Below are positions 43,201-45,503 of a stretch of DNA of 64,000 nt, in pieces. Every line of letters starts with the position of its first letter. Position 1 is the first letter of the stretch. Made by a program: the position numbers and the translations under genes. The stretch is from assembly GCF_042650565.1 (NCBI RefSeq), contig NZ_JBHSBH010000008.1:124001-188000 (forward strand), read 5' to 3'. The notes under the pieces are model-generated. The model had not been told where the DNA came from. It did not search any database and was given only the letters and a program-made list of their open reading frames with translations. This DNA comes from Nocardiopsis_B sediminis. GTDB taxonomy: Bacteria > Actinomycetota > Actinomycetes > Streptosporangiales > Streptosporangiaceae.

Positions 43201-45503
43201 AAGGGGCATCCGACCCGGAGCCCATGTTCGTCGATGACGATGATTCCGGCTCCGACTCAGAAGGTGGCGACGACGGGGATCTCTACGTTTACTCCGGCGG
43301 TGGTGGGCGGAGGCCCGACCCCGGGCCTGGCACCGGCGCTACAGGCGGCGGCGATGGCCGCACCGGCGGCGCTGGCTCGGGTCGACGCGGTGCCGCTACC
43401 GACGACATCCGCGACACCTCCGACGGCCTCTCCGACGGCCGGGGCCCGGTCGGGACCGAGGACGGCGTCGGCTCCTCCGGGCCGGAGCGGCAGGTGCCTG
43501 TGCCGCCGTCTTCCGCCCCCGCTCGGTTGGCATCAGGGCCTCCCACCCCCGACCGCGACCTCCCACGACCCCCGGCGCCCTCGCAGTCGTCGCCCGGCCA
43601 GAGCCTTGCCGAGCTGTTCGGCGGCGCGCTCAACCGTGAGGCCGCACCGCGAGAACCGCGTATACCGGGAGAGGGCCGGGACGAGGTGGATTCCGACGGT
43701 GGCCAAGGTGGCGTGCAAAGGGATCGTGTCCGGGCCGTGGAGGGCGAGTCCGACTCCGGTGGTGCTGTGGACGGCTTCTACGCCTCTGCTCCGGTGCGGT
43801 CGCGGGAAGCCGCCGACGCCGACCGCGATGCCTCCGATGCCAGCGACAGCGACGACCTCTATGGCGTCTCCGACGACGAGGGTCGCGATGGCATCCGGTC
43901 CCGGGCACCGGAACCGGCCCGATCCGCCGACCCCGGCTATGCCCCCGGCCGTGGTGGGGATCCCGAAAGCCTTCCCGACGCCCCCGCCGCCCTGGCCCCG
44001 GCCAGGGAACTCACCGCCGAGCAACTAACCCGGGCTAAGGGAAACATCAGCAGACTGAGCGACCGCGAATTCGACTTCCTCGTCGCTCTGGGGGCCGAGC
44101 GCACCGACGGGGAGATCTTCACCAGACTCGATATCCGACCGGGCCCCGCATTCTCCGCCCTCATGGAAGGGGTCACGGGTTCCCTCGGTGTGGAGGGCCG
44201 CGAACAGGCGGTCGCCGTAGCCCGTGCCGCCGAACTGACCGACGACTCCGCCCCCGGTGACATGGGGCACGGGGCTCTAATGGAACGGGCCCTCACCCGG
44301 GTCGGCGTCCTGGACAACGCCCGGCGGCAGCTCCTCGGCCTCCTGCCTAAGCAAAACGGCGACATCGGGGAAGAGCTCCGCATGAGTGTCTCCCGAGTCA
44401 CACAGGGTGTCAGGAGCCTCGTTCACCGCCTGGGGGTGCGAGACCGCGGCGAGGCGATTGCGGTCGCCCGCGCCGCCGAGCTGGCCCCGGCTGAAGGACC
44501 CGCCGGCGAGCGCCTCGCCCAGGCTGCGGACAGGATCAACAAACTGACGGATCAGCAATACGAGGTCTTCGTCCATTTGGGAGCCGAACGGGATAATGGC
44601 CAGATCGCCCGGCATGTCAAGACGCGAAAGGGCACATTCATCAGTGAAGACCGGGCCGCTCGTCTGGTCAGCGCGGTCGTCGACACCCTGAAGGTCCACA
44701 ACCGTGCCGAGGCGGGAGTCGTTGCCCGCCGCGCCGGCCTCGCCCGTGCCACCGCCGACAGCGGCCAGGCGCCCCCCACGGCCTCGGCAGCCGGCCCGGA
44801 GGTCCCGGAGGCCATTGCCGTCAGTTCCGATGAGACTGACAGCGATGCCTCCGATTCCAGCGACCGTGAGGACCTCCATGTTGTCCCCGGCGACCATGAC
44901 GGAGGCCCCGACGCGCCCGACGACCGCGGGTTCCTTCCGGACGCCCCAGCGCCCGGCTCGGAGCGGACCGTCGACTCCGAGGCCCGGCCCGACATCCCTG
45001 GCGATGTCTTCCTTGGCGCCCCTGAGCCGAGCAGCGAGGACCGTGCTCGCGAACGCATCCATGAACTCGCCCGTAGATACCTGGCCGGGTTGACGGTCGG
45101 CCAGCTCGACGTCCTGAACCTCATGAGGCGAGGGCTGGACGACGAGGCCATCGCCAATGCGTCCGATCGATCGCCGGCAACGGTCAGGCGCCGCGTAAAC
45201 GACATCAGCCGGCACCTGCACCTGTACTACCGCGACGATGTGATCGCCATCGCCGAGGCGGCCGTGGCCGAGCCGGGCGAGGATCGACCTACCGGCCGGC
45301 TCACCGACTTCCACCGCACGACACTGGCCCTCATCACGGAACGCTTGGGCGACCCCGAAATCGTCGGCAGGCTCGATGGCGGCGAGCCGGGCTCTGCGGC
45401 GGGCCTCGTCAATGAGATCCATCGCCTTCTGAGGGAGGCCGATCGCGTTGACGCCGGCGCCGTCGTTCGAGCGGCCTACCAGGACACCGGCGGTCAGGAA
45501 TAG
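15495..45503 (+). CDS. giant modular protein, 10,002 aa, with WXG100/CpnT-like N-terminal domain
   Basis: One open frame of 30 kb (two N bases at 27480-27481 keep frame). Order of parts: N-terminal WXG100/CpnT-like helical domain (aa 1-235); Pro-rich linker; helical domain (aa 353-550); disordered Pro/Ala region; four dispersed copies of an Ala-rich helical module; two kinase-like domains; two GerE-like units before an ADP-ribosyltransferase-like domain; LuxR-like repeats; coiled coil (aa 3770-4160); Ser/Thr-rich beta core (aa 4170-6095); many more LuxR-like repeats; a second ADP-ribosyltransferase-like domain; final LuxR-like pairs. There is no signal peptide and no obvious catalytic toxin at the C-terminus. 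The start ATG has only a weak ribosome site and probably depends on coupling to the gene ending at 15481. Length, repeats and neighbours suggest a secreted or surface type VII effector; that role is inference. Confidence 0.85.
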   Translation: MAGMQLPEGLRHLLLGLGFEWFTADEVLLHALADVFEGTGSRLEKEVPPVIDAVKRRVRSTFDSRAAEYYEESINKFTTGDTNYVQITADACYQMADFLRKVAAQVAYSKRMIIGQLFQLAGEIAWAIYSAKFSFGASLLMIPIFERIASLAIQRILNFLFSTLLAHVTINVALAMMNDQLVQLSLIEDDYQDKNDDTFSRDAVVGGAAEGVFGAVLSAAGRGLSDWISNNFGDILKLNLRDGGPDPAPTPNAARGLGDDTPVPPPRNDVDAPTSSPLPNGAPPPKGDRDVETGPLGGHGRNPDEVPGTGPTPVPPPVRGADGAPPPPVRDAPPPPTRDAPAPPGGGGRSLPPNLTDDVSRVFARNVEDLMRPFGRHPRPWDNVATVNRFRDDMGTVFANNFGDQIGRDAARDLGRDYAGTFAANWGRRDIGDALARVLDDVPGGPAGRLSPEVNLFLARDLPEGIGQSLSEFAGNWRRMAAELAINPVEGAASNFLGDFVTSVILYNDPAANPWAALGGATNAGLTVAGAIGGVKALDGLENLLASKPDGPIAATPPPAMESDPVTGTGAQGASGDGGGPADRNGWGGNGGQGGDRGNGPHDRQGPADDEGIGEAPGRLDLRESDDLADDAPDAGPGHRDLPGTGDNARPAPPPETPEHPAPPPGDPAAQDIPSRPPGPQDSPTPVRENDPGVAVTPPAGLPGDADTRGVDTPAAPPRTSTESPAPPRSEDPLADEALAEGPDEVAGAPQGNGDGVQRPVGDVPIAPVGFAGTPPPAATAPPAQGGGDGAGAPRSNAAAPRAGADNGAPRGEGASATAPRPAPGEDGAPGVADDAAAVTTEKEQNGTPLPEGSPTPETAPIPLVKTFTDALTPPVTESTDQPRTDTDADQQVPDLAAHDAVADAREEAARLRAVADAARTRAQEVAAGAESESVAQEAQAAAHAAAVAADDAEYFADLAEVEARTAEERAENAHRAAQTAERHAADLARESSPEAEADERAVVDGAADDAGSPYDSLSAKSPAVAKAADPDDSWRGNPPTSLELSALIGPKKASGDVPVLPGGLADPYGLFSGGQPPLQVFMAGQRRRRPRRYADATQYMQPGASSQETGYPATFPAETQIPQNTEPEYSEQSQYPQQSPYSQDTGQSQYSQYSAGSYDASAVMHDQQPEASSGETAQAQVDRSEVLEWWNGTFEGIEDLSAGIQDLVAAAASEPVHRQVFDDQGDDGRTELVYFGDGTQAVYKDIASRWDRSNRADAEHLASLVGRSIGANVPGVLRLGENDLYMHFMDGVSGFTHFGNPESPLTHTRDGHVLGLLDLLIANGDRSPGNWLDQGNGRVGGIDHARAWLFTPEDPTDLEGMRHTDSMRPFYDFDQNRWIANPLAQADIEWLRPRLDRLRPEFERLGRSAWFDEMMARLDMLARNARGTTSLLVEDSGLPRSRRDDDPPAPGGGQGGSSSGRGASASGEGTRRPDHSSGHGGDSRHWHSGPSGHRRHDVSEAPLQDSTTADQQVPDLVAHDAVAAAHAAAVAADDAEYFADLAEVEARTAEERVENARRAAQAAERHAADLARDSFPRAEADERAVVDGAADDAGSPYDGLSVKSPFVSEPVDPDAPLRGKPFTLLDLSAPFDPKQASGDVPVLPGGLADPYGLFSGGQSPLQVFMADPHRYGYGYGADGYGADPGPSGQYQGTDGYDNPAEASGPQYPEGTQVSQFTAPQYSQYSTQDQYSQYPTADQYTPHSTGPYDASALTHYQQPAASTAETVQAPYPAYSGAPDQGHAPTAPAQSRQPAGSHTQAGPARWHGSYNGIDDLIASAHTGIAQRWAFGEGGGEGELTELVQFADRDGSLAVHKVTENTELTADPEADPEDVANESASARQRADAEQLASLVGRAIGADVPGVYRVGPYELYMHYMAGRSGEELGDRLGPLLTETASGRRLGLLDILIGNSDRNPGNVLYTDHGTVIGIDHGGGWTLVDDEPYDPSDPPDLSETRHTTAMETFYDFANDQWIANPLTRADIQWLGTRLASLRPEFERLGRMDWFDGMMARFGMLARNARGTAGLLVEDSGPPRSRRDDDPSGGGQGGSSSGRGASGSGGGTRRRDHGSGHGGDSRHWHSGSGGHRRHDVSEAPLQDSTTANQRVPDLAVHDDAADARREAVELRAVADAAQERAQEVAAGAEAESVRGEAQAAAHAAEIAADDAEYFADLAEVEARTAEERVENARRAAQAAELHAADLARESSPEAEADERAVIDGAADDPGGPYDSLSVKSPAVAKAADHDGSWRGNPPTSLELSALIGPEKASGDAPVLPGGLADPYGLFSGGQPPLQVFMALGGEGASSPFQLTRPLPGASGDDSGGQARPSAGDDSTRISVTALEGEDRTIVALIGEQGEGERDPINSVFRQMARITETQVDSRLGNIRSRVGAQDNAALGRMARESGLKPEARYLRATPIVLVTDLDGEDRTMAALLGQQQGEGGRVSVNSVFRQMAGVSLSTVHRRLGNIRSRVGAQDNEALGRMAHAAELVPEARYLRVPTGGQTTTAGAVPESASHEVTSPDPENLPDAGDVVSGPGDGEVGRVLVAPPAQWFGRDPDQDPGGGMGNNVRARDDEAADQWARMHLPIVETVAGAVSGVEGAHVLGITANQAGSFLEYTGYVGGMVDEGLAGGYVVPDDRDDFAWIVGDIDTVLGSAALPVAVTVHLGAGAGLLERLGIDPHRPLDAAVGTVADVPHYLAGTFGSRAVEDAWAYVMVRVPGGFPAVHVAGEPADGPGRVLVARGSRLVVHAVYRHAGERVPGGGVGDLLFVEAEVVPAGWVPMPGWVPSPSGDAYHGYQVVADTTSREQDAFSGGFGDWGTAGESGVGGDIDRAISEDPFAVLDAAGVLDDAEDIFGGAGRGQVSGSLPPAVDDLYGFLGDAGAGARHTTDLGDLPDAPDDADRGSSDASDSDDLYGVSDDEGRDGIRSRAPEPARSADYALGRGGDPESLPDAPAALAPVRELTAEQLERALVGISKLSNREFDFFVALGAGRTDEDIRTGLDIRTRQAFFALMEGVTGSLGVEGREQVVAVARAAGLTDDSVPTDLTPQKRQERALIRVGTLDDDGRRLLNLLPKRDRDIAQEFRSTRIGAKDRVSKLVHRLGVLDRAEAISVSHAAGLAQLTAEQISRASDKINDLNDRDVEVLRDLGARRDIDKIHKRLKKRGGSALKKESVARYVREVVRTLGVNNAAEAGAVARAAGLAPATADSGQASATAAAADPEPIVVDDDSDSDSDDDDGDFGDFLGGEGGPGPGRGPDDDGPPAPAAAGGQGGSSSAAGRRTGPTGGGGGRTGGAGSGRGGSSADHRKDDVRGTSDGLSDGRGPVGAEAGAVSFALERQVPLPPSPAPARSVSGSATTAGEFPHPPEVSRSAHGQGLAELFSSELNREAATSRGPATEPEARAEVTGAASEGSDNRAVPPAHQTPLLADDPRDGHDPDDSSHDDLFAPSQAAARAAEVAADDAEYFADLAEVEARTAEERAENARRAAQAAERHAHDLTRDVFPEAAVEERAGIDGAADDVGGANVSLSVKSPFISEPVDPDAPLHGKPFTPLDLSAPFDPKKASGDSPVLPGGLVDPFGLFSGGQSPLQVFTALGGEGSSSPLQPTRPPGAASAQAGPTQGRGPSQATGAPAPFGVPSQIRPAEFRPSQDTGEGDGEGQNPAVASADPAAFPRALAESAAATAGTDLSESGPVEADPDLPRPGVDGGAPPPRPQDTGPDGVDPVTRAAEARGEADAARVEAIRLRDEAADAGEEAEQTRAEARRLDDAAEAAQQDARKADDAAEQAHAAVAPRRRASQEAAQAASETADRADELETTADAAEAEADRLQEAAEDADAHADELRTEADGAHAAAAQRAAELEDILATATGAQRSGLEAEQARADAADLTRRAERIDGEGRGLRRELSALRAQPEGDRSAPDADPAQDTPDHVARITGLGADIAEAAAQAARLREXPARSGAAEQADLRAADLWERSGIGPDEVEGLRTESETVFDHATELDRAADAARESADRAQDDADAAWDTADGAREAADAAWRAAETATEEADIARHRLHQAEQDAVDAETARTEARAAAHTAKVAADDADYFATADEQRARDADEVAETARAEAQAAAHRADDLARDVFPETARLGWMLLSSWFGTHPVDTTGLLQDLEDRINGSTVPGLTPRMRADILDQVRAQARQDIRPFFRKGGFTVTVQGPGGEWKVRLHVDPDAEYHRVPAASQLPPPGRRPRPVLMHGVGDPAYAYDFGGGHGGNKSVSLGVLVTPFYIAPIGPGIPEVDMVGARLVFRGGIGYRVRTSALGVDGSSGDFTYTEVAGTPVPYDADLLATLTVTPPQAPPLVQSWPLPVRLFVPGGPGTNPPDAPERITLADPRSPDEAGVPGPGARAVDRSYPLYVGDISSATPEGRMSLADWVRDRLLGYSSAAVKDRPNPSPDASGRNRLVKQPPKPSAAFTRHNETTLNGLRNGSTVRHRLGAMTTGHADLPFVDYAGRHRRLRLTSSPTSYRRLPTPPKAAEFSNMTRVDASVAQTASKRSWWTVLFGGGADFRISDRIFRFAPAVVEYAYRRVMRQTHDTLQDDAGRYPLMWGATDTVAYEVERTYYVQFDGDPVPRVFRGTTIELFTLEDARLLHTADTSAPAPEIPTGTGTPPVPQDTTVPAEPPFPHLRGPRPKNFHGAVPRSFAYPDGSPFFTGGPATQREDATGAPVAEPGNSTEGGGAADGVNTRDGQTDGTVAVPARGTPFTEWLADRLVQAVARRFPGLVVPETSRGESDFAHRPDGPTSRVGREHRPLRRDYATALENTHRIRTAVAQAVLKSNLDKLTHDGLPVHLEDTASVDVKDLFRSGKKFIRPELVTVRLFAVVGELHHSGTSDRMTGVYVSGSSQRGASHGSGDSHTLAARFVGGYAGQGDPDASGTPTGGAVQQQLRAALVGESTTGQGNSTGFGTDAFLLYTGATDTWSSDVMFYAVIDDSQRYHGTDLLRDRGDLLDQGIQARMEISTPRLERPLPADVTPLTIDGGPGSTTGDRPGPAYERLTSEQARAIITGRGITPPVPVAEDGDAAIGDGGDGAIARVNGRSLNDRLDGAVFIDWVNTGGETPGQPSLLDLIRSMFSAEFIGARYAGQRDGLARKVDYFTGEDKAGRELFPQVLENLANHLFNGIVIRPEFDGGIWSPHTIRPTVVTDSVVESLTAVPVDMVMYFEGTAKTALNHIRERIWRVALGGVFLPVGNTNPSNADPASTRGDAAAPTIFTGPSAGWIRILSSDSATTARNYSIRTTFIHAAAISFLIRGSGIIRQIAEIARELDMVATFYRSPVYTGWQMRMDELFTGFTHAWDAIANRLVLDRFTGTDGTSRLTTRPLPPIPISVDTRPGLAGTGDTLRPIDAEAAITDLDTKLREQGLELTAGSRNRLNHTLNSRLAKNPDSGVPVSVSIRRIVKRTDFPKTPVEPPSIAAVIHIGVATRQGAPEVGYVGGQSEFRETRSWTVSTTTSGTRGGLTTTGVGGFGTLVPNSTSTNPDAGAHHSQDASPAVLSTLATPHDTTVGSSETTTAATTDARTRTITLFAPGPFARLGTDSDLTLTLEIVGDGLSPRVELPRNVRTDGITASGDGGRVQTLYPAAYLHLGPDAPDTGTPQTSSGGPEPSAQSGRPPSIVVPDPGAATPEVALAGWKHPATGNGPAPDAHNAGDLVLPVAIENGGKAILDLAHTVLAAARGWKPDAGAVAEGRYTDAAIAAARGHAVRELGLNPRSDAVRQELAASVLPSHFISANTSGGIGFDDISRTSWAMAVRPDYTSARVLYVAPTGSITDTDSQGTATSITSDHSGGVSASGGVALADTTTGGFSEHHSGTQYTSGEANRTSHSGGSHGETVAPKRPYKLHGVHEGPLYLVEFDSDWAIAAQHTPGAVSRLVGRGATSGPHLGQARAKVTAWVSQDVAIRLGILDGGRAAAAAGLVDDVAVKQQALAEAETDYLKARRDLWWAAHEANGQPAGSDAFSAYQRLDKTVERRGADYNQAFTDWLTAQNTAVAAFTGGAAPAAGTSPGTDDAPGGGRGRFERGGEDRGAGGGRGDARERDGHGDGPGARRGGGGTTGDGFRGWGGRGSRGSGSQDFDVAPPLRTESAGVPTAGSDAAQRHAPMDADAGTVHPLDADDRGPAGIEAGGGHRVPERQAPAQPSSPRSTSLPEPATSAEDLPGSPPPAQPAAPRKSLDDLFGAALNPAATPRSPRTQEREAAEATGAGTRSGSETQAAARPSETDTFSDGFPDPAPPVPESARSDDPGGQWDGNAPASLDLSALAGGEAKDPETFRSTDERYENQLKELGISPAEYARPWEFMVGTDDAEQPMDPYAYADLDAAANLNFDHFPDPNDLRFRADSDEEIPDADPNQNPPDDPDGIFGGLDDLPGGEYVGSGGGFDSLDPGSLGGLGYDPAGLDEGPVELGGWGEASAESGRGAPMGDDVVSGFPSRAPVEAQNADPGALPDDPDVGPGGAVDRLWADDDGRSSAPAADAEPGPGQRAGASGGVAPTAGSAGTGSGGRAVPPARENALPPGPPRPAPRSAAAAELTPAQRTAALAKAKDLTLEQRRALALRHSGLRFGEIGRLPGFTVNSAMDLVARAARRMGVSRAQAVDLVGDPRFPSLPGPLLSRAPETSRGDLTPAQRTHAYAKMDSLTDRQHTAFGLLGAKLSKAEIITMIQERYGVERRTAENDIWYALHHLGLNRDQAVNLASGALPDYRDTALADSSGEIDARALVQRLEPRQRRTLALLLRTDLSPADIGEGVGAHQGQLESEAEGVYRRLGVDRDGAVGIARAAGLRLVPEQDFPPARARELLEQAGLSTVQREILRLLVQGQTRSQIVENTPWAEGTVKKNLVRLYNRLGVFSSAEAVAIARAAERTVDPQALPDALGEIFLDVRDDTFLLDGAPAARSGLAAGEPGTAQTDRDRAREHVGELARRYLEGLKPLQRKIVNLLRQRVDKKDIGARLTPKLAQSTVVNNIHHIRSHLGVPSTDHVTTIARAAQGDMDPDVQSSTLALIKRGLADSARPDIRRRLDDRSPGSAQLLVEDIDRHLEAAERAEADDSGSEDGSVSDADDMDVDSSDSDDDDDPAPAPVAVSTEQMLRAKIGELDLRQREVLWYLGDGLGDQEIARSVRPPIGAAVGDFPVAVYVGQIIDTLGVNSRAQAGAVARAAVAVGVLSAASTAGGGPERTSVPRAGNEAMVDDDRGHLPDAPDLPAGPRPALEQAAGYLFVGPQGGPLLGFRRDAGPFDDPGQEHAVGHNDADDLYRYSGDEGGAGDRSGGPATPLELPGDSRGEDGDSSDSDSEGEDGNLSDADDMDVDSSGSDGHDDPPAPAPSASGGQDGASSAPRPSRSGGDTRRDGTGGTGGAGSGRGSGEWGTRGPAVDDGEQDGSNSDADGFSDLPDASHPGQGEPSSSLTGEDGVRELIGELAGIFLNVLTPGQREALDLMKRGRSNKDIPASASTISNMYDRLGAGDRDDAEAIARAADATSDLEPGGLLGPDPGIGDGRLSVLSPYQRRLLQLLDRDDRPPGQILRALGNKTQTSEVVGAERIFGRLNVNSREQATGVFRESMEAAMEAADRAAVAPGRATARELASGLTPYTRRVLYLIERGLAHPGIAGKLKDGERRSAADLIDEIHRRVQVTARVDADAVGRTAVAAGVLSTASTAGGGPERTSVPRAGDEAMADDDRGDLPDAPDLPAAPRPALEQAAGNLFVGPQGDPLLDFRRDAGPFDDPGPENAVGHNGADDLYRYSGDEGGAGDRSGGPATPLALPDDSRGEDGDSSDSGSDSDADGFSDLPDASDPGQGEPSSSLTGEDGVRELIGELAGIFLKVLTPPQRNALDLMKQGRSNKDIPGSGNFSKIYDRLGAGDRDDAEAIARAADATSDLEPGGLLGPDPGFGDGRLSVLSPHQRRLLQLLDKDDRPPEQILWDLGASGTAVSGANGIYRRLNVNSREQATYIFRESMDAAMDAADRAAVAPDRATARELASGLTPYTRRVLYLIERGLAHPGIAAKLKDGDRRSAAGLIDEIHRRVQVTARVDADAVGRAAEQDSDSEGDLYDVSDVEEGHGRGHGGRGRGPDDPPPPGGGAGALSGGSGGASFSGQGPTASGGGSGGPGSRGYGHAGGSGSRTRQGAPPAGLRENDVHDTSDGRGRDATEGVAVSVAPERQAPPPSSPGESLADVFSNALNREAAPQAPRGQEEVRDGADSDGGRGGVQRDRGRAVDDESDSDGDVDGFYPPGPVRSREAAGVGGPWGGDRPVAPGSSASGDPKSGGERGPEFEGFVDGLVRRYRLEEFGDVDGVRGADVGVHGEGGAQEGSDAGVGGVSGVVGGDGLLPGVASRAVGAGGGAVEGSGASGREGLSGGEGVSRGDVSGDWVFDRFYDPAPGSEPVRSADADADADADADADAGDRGAGVPLKGIDLSGLAAGKDGKHSEDARTFEEFLADLVYRYRLEDIGYHSAEDAELQVFPARPGNPGQRSDALNDPPAYAPGTRIIPVTALEGDDRNIAFLAGKGKTIKQIQALTGIAQGTIGHRLVEIYARVGVDGKSGLAHEARVNNLQPDLRHLNPGAVRRLIAGFEPASHADTGTPRIGSSATSDTGQFPDAPRPQGGSVDGQIGRTPLPAPALWDGVDRHQDPGGGMGNTVRARVDDVAADEWARMYLPIVETVEGAVASVEGAHALHTTELQADSFRKYIDHLRDMVDEGLAGGDVVPDDRDDFGWIVGDVDTVLGLAVLPVAVTVHLGAGAGLLGRLGINPGHPRDAVGTVVDVPHYLAGTFGTRAADDAPAHVMVRVPQGFPAVYVAGEPEDGPGRVLVARGARLVVHAAYRHPAERVPGAGVEDLLFVEAEIVPAGWVPIPGWAPSPSGDAYHGYQATADTASREEDAFGDGDLIGALDAEGTFGGGFDTDMFIDGGVGAQGAPTAEAAERTVDSEVLPDAPGDVFLGIPEVAGEDRARERIRELARRYLAGLTFRQRGILNLMRQGLDDEAISETFKPRMSPKTVGGHVRDISRHLHLHSRDDVIAIARAAELGTDLAAGQGPGTASGSGRGTAGAGGRGLTDDHRRALDLIEENLRNPVIVSRLDVGESGSAAGLVNDIRRLLGEADRVDLDAVVRAVQQDTGGQDQDPGGGTGSTIIDALDAAGTFDGEGFSFDFDGTFQEGASDPEPMFVDDDDSGSDSEGGDDGDLYVYSGGGGRRPDPGPGTGATGGGDGRTGGAGSGRRGAATDDIRDTSDGLSDGRGPVGTEDGVGSSGPERQVPVPPSSAPARLASGPPTPDRDLPRPPAPSQSSPGQSLAELFGGALNREAAPREPRIPGEGRDEVDSDGGQGGVQRDRVRAVEGESDSGGAVDGFYASAPVRSREAADADRDASDASDSDDLYGVSDDEGRDGIRSRAPEPARSADPGYAPGRGGDPESLPDAPAALAPARELTAEQLTRAKGNISRLSDREFDFLVALGAERTDGEIFTRLDIRPGPAFSALMEGVTGSLGVEGREQAVAVARAAELTDDSAPGDMGHGALMERALTRVGVLDNARRQLLGLLPKQNGDIGEELRMSVSRVTQGVRSLVHRLGVRDRGEAIAVARAAELAPAEGPAGERLAQAADRINKLTDQQYEVFVHLGAERDNGQIARHVKTRKGTFISEDRAARLVSAVVDTLKVHNRAEAGVVARRAGLARATADSGQAPPTASAAGPEVPEAIAVSSDETDSDASDSSDREDLHVVPGDHDGGPDAPDDRGFLPDAPAPGSERTVDSEARPDIPGDVFLGAPEPSSEDRARERIHELARRYLAGLTVGQLDVLNLMRRGLDDEAIANASDRSPATVRRRVNDISRHLHLYYRDDVIAIAEAAVAEPGEDRPTGRLTDFHRTTLALITERLGDPEIVGRLDGGEPGSAAGLVNEIHRLLREADRVDAGAVVRAAYQDTGGQE
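16551..17155 (+). other. giant protein: second helical domain
   Basis: Residues 353-553 form an ordered island between Pro/Ala-rich linkers. It has alternating Asp/Arg-rich amphipathic helices (RFRDDMGTVFANNFGDQIGR) and ends in a Gly/Ala-rich hydrophobic segment. A similar piece follows CpnT-like N-terminal domains in other actinomycete proteins, to my recollection. Its function is unknown. Confidence 0.5.
18162..18748 (+). repeat. giant protein: Ala-rich helical module, copy 1
   Basis: The module has a fixed layout: an Ala/Glu coiled coil containing AADDAEYFADLAEVEARTAE, then a D-S/A-L-S-x-K-S-P segment, then PVLPGGLADPYGLFSGGQ and LQVFMA. This copy is complete. Confidence 0.85.
19051..19806 (+). 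other. giant protein: kinase-like domain, copy 1
   Basis: Residues 1186-1437 keep the motif order of PI3/4-kinase- and HipA-like folds. A Lys lies in AVYKD (near aa 1243). The catalytic-loop-like NGDRSPGN occupies aa 1324-1331, with Asp1326 and Asn1331, and Ile-Asp at aa 1343-1344 (GGIDHARAW) takes the place of the metal-binding DFG. All likely catalytic positions are retained. The substrate is unknown. Confidence 0.62.
20022..20496 (+). repeat. giant protein: Ala-rich helical module, copy 2
   Basis: Same layout as copy 1 but shortened by about 37 residues at the start of the coiled coil. With the following Tyr/Gln/Ser-rich linker and kinase-like domain it forms a second edition of a roughly 1.9-kb block. 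Confidence 0.85.
20905..21696 (+). other. giant protein: kinase-like domain, copy 2
   Basis: A divergent duplicate of the 19051-19806 domain. It keeps the catalytic-loop-like NSDRNPGN (Asp at aa 1953) and GIDHGGG (Asp at aa 1971). The C-terminal part (RPEFERLGRMDWFDGMMARF) is almost identical to copy 1, while the N-terminal lobe has diverged. Confidence 0.62.
21915..22503 (+). repeat. giant protein: Ala-rich helical module, copy 3
   Basis: A full-length copy, closest to copy 1 (it shares SPAVAKAAD and the LELSALIGP-x-KASGD segment). It leads into two GerE-like units instead of a kinase-like domain. Confidence 0.85.
22609..23118 (+). repeat. giant protein: two GerE/sigma4-like helix-turn-helix units
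   Basis: Two successive ~80-residue units share DLDGEDRTMAALLG-type starts and an HRRLGNIRSRVGAQDNEALG-type recognition region. A third relative with KTIKQIQALTGIAQGTIGHR lies at 41190-41448. Each copy precedes an ADP-ribosyltransferase-like domain. Confidence 0.6.
23323..24033 (+). other. giant protein: ADP-ribosyltransferase-like domain, copy 1
   Basis: Residues 2610-2846 recall the ARTase fold. A VADVPHYLAGTFGS strand stands where STS-type enzymes have F-L-S-T-S, then VMVRVPGGFPAVHV, then GRVLVARGSRLVVHAVYR, which resembles the E-x-E-x-L-x-x-R-G-T region. The expected STS and ExE residues are not present, so it may be inactive, or the resemblance superficial. Confidence 0.45.
24490..25227 (+). 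repeat. giant protein: LuxR-like HTH cluster A (3 units)
   Basis: Three units of about 75 residues follow the LuxR/GerE pattern L-x-x-R-E-x-x-x-x-x-x-L-x-A-x-R-...-L-G-V-x-x-R-x-x-A-V-x-x-A-R-A-A-G-L. Examples are LSNREFDFFVALGAGRTDED and RLGVLDRAEAISVSHAAGL. A near-duplicate of the whole block is at 44005-44745. Confidence 0.65.
25960..26411 (+). repeat. giant protein: Ala-rich helical module, copy 4
   Basis: This copy starts late in the coiled coil and resembles copy 2 in its second half (SPFISEPVDPDAPLHGKPFT). A more distant fifth relative of the coiled coil (AADDADYFATADEQRARDAD) lies at about 27838-27990. Confidence 0.82.
26790..27990 (+). other. giant protein: long Ala/Glu/Asp coiled coil
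   Basis: About 400 residues of charged, Ala-rich heptad-like sequence without Pro (for example RRLDDAAEAAQQDARKADDA). It probably forms a long rod between the N-terminal modules and the beta-type core. The two N bases at 27480-27481 fall inside it. Confidence 0.7.
28000..33780 (+). other. giant protein: ~1,900-residue Ser/Thr-rich core
   Basis: An ordered region unlike the rest. It contains several stretches with alternating polar and small residues bounded by hydrophobic strands: around 30240-30480 (SGSSQRGASHGSGDSHTLAA), 32040-32330 (ETRSWTVSTTTSGTRGGLTT) and 33010-33240 (SGTQYTSGEANRTSHSGGSH). Such Ser/Thr-rich amphipathic hairpins recall the membrane-insertion loops of beta-pore-forming toxins. 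I do not recognise a family. Confidence 0.4.
35332..37209 (+). repeat. giant protein: LuxR-like HTH cluster B (about 7 units)
   Basis: The clearest LuxR/GerE-like units are here: LSTVQREILRLLVQGQTRSQ followed by TVKKNLVRLYNRLGVFSSAE at about 36148-36290, and LDLRQREVLWYLGDGLGDQE at about 37018. The units are separated by short linkers, then by an Asp/Ser-rich acidic segment near 36890-36960. Confidence 0.68.
37200..39850 (+). repeat. giant protein: tandem duplication of a 1.2-1.4 kb block (clusters C and D)
   Basis: Two nearly identical blocks, 37200-38660 and 38661-39850, each hold ASTAGGGPERTSVPRAG, a DDLYRYSGDEGGAGDRSGG linker and three LuxR-like units. The second lacks about 280 bp of acidic and Gly-rich linker. 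Units differ mainly at recognition-helix positions (SASTISNMYDRL versus SGNFSKIYDRL). Confidence 0.85.
40893..40934 (+). repeat. hexanucleotide microsatellite (GCCGAT)7
   Basis: Seven perfect GCCGAT units encode an alternating Ala-Asp stretch in the giant protein. Loss or gain of units keeps frame. Confidence 0.95.
41626..42361 (+). other. giant protein: ADP-ribosyltransferase-like domain, copy 2
   Basis: A duplicate of the 23323-24033 domain about 18.3 kb downstream. The VVDVPHYLAGTFGTRA and GRVLVARGARLVVHAAYRHP regions are conserved, and again the canonical STS and ExE residues are absent. Confidence 0.45.
42580..43075 (+). repeat. giant protein: LuxR-like HTH cluster E (2 units)
   Basis: LTFRQRGILNLMRQGLDDEA with TVGGHVRDISRHLHLHSRDD, then a degenerate unit starting LTDDHRRALDLIEENL. 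The pair is repeated as cluster G at 45042-45485. Confidence 0.65.
44005..44745 (+). repeat. giant protein: LuxR-like HTH cluster F (3 units)
   Basis: A near-duplicate of cluster A (24490-25227), including the preceding ASDSDDLYGVSDDEGRDGIR linker. The two are 19.5 kb apart. Confidence 0.68.
45042..45485 (+). repeat. giant protein: LuxR-like HTH cluster G (2 units, C-terminus)
   Basis: LTVGQLDVLNLMRRGLDDEA with a TVRRRVNDISRHLHLYYRDD recognition region, then a degenerate unit ending at the stop codon. It duplicates cluster E and forms the C-terminus of the giant protein. Confidence 0.68.
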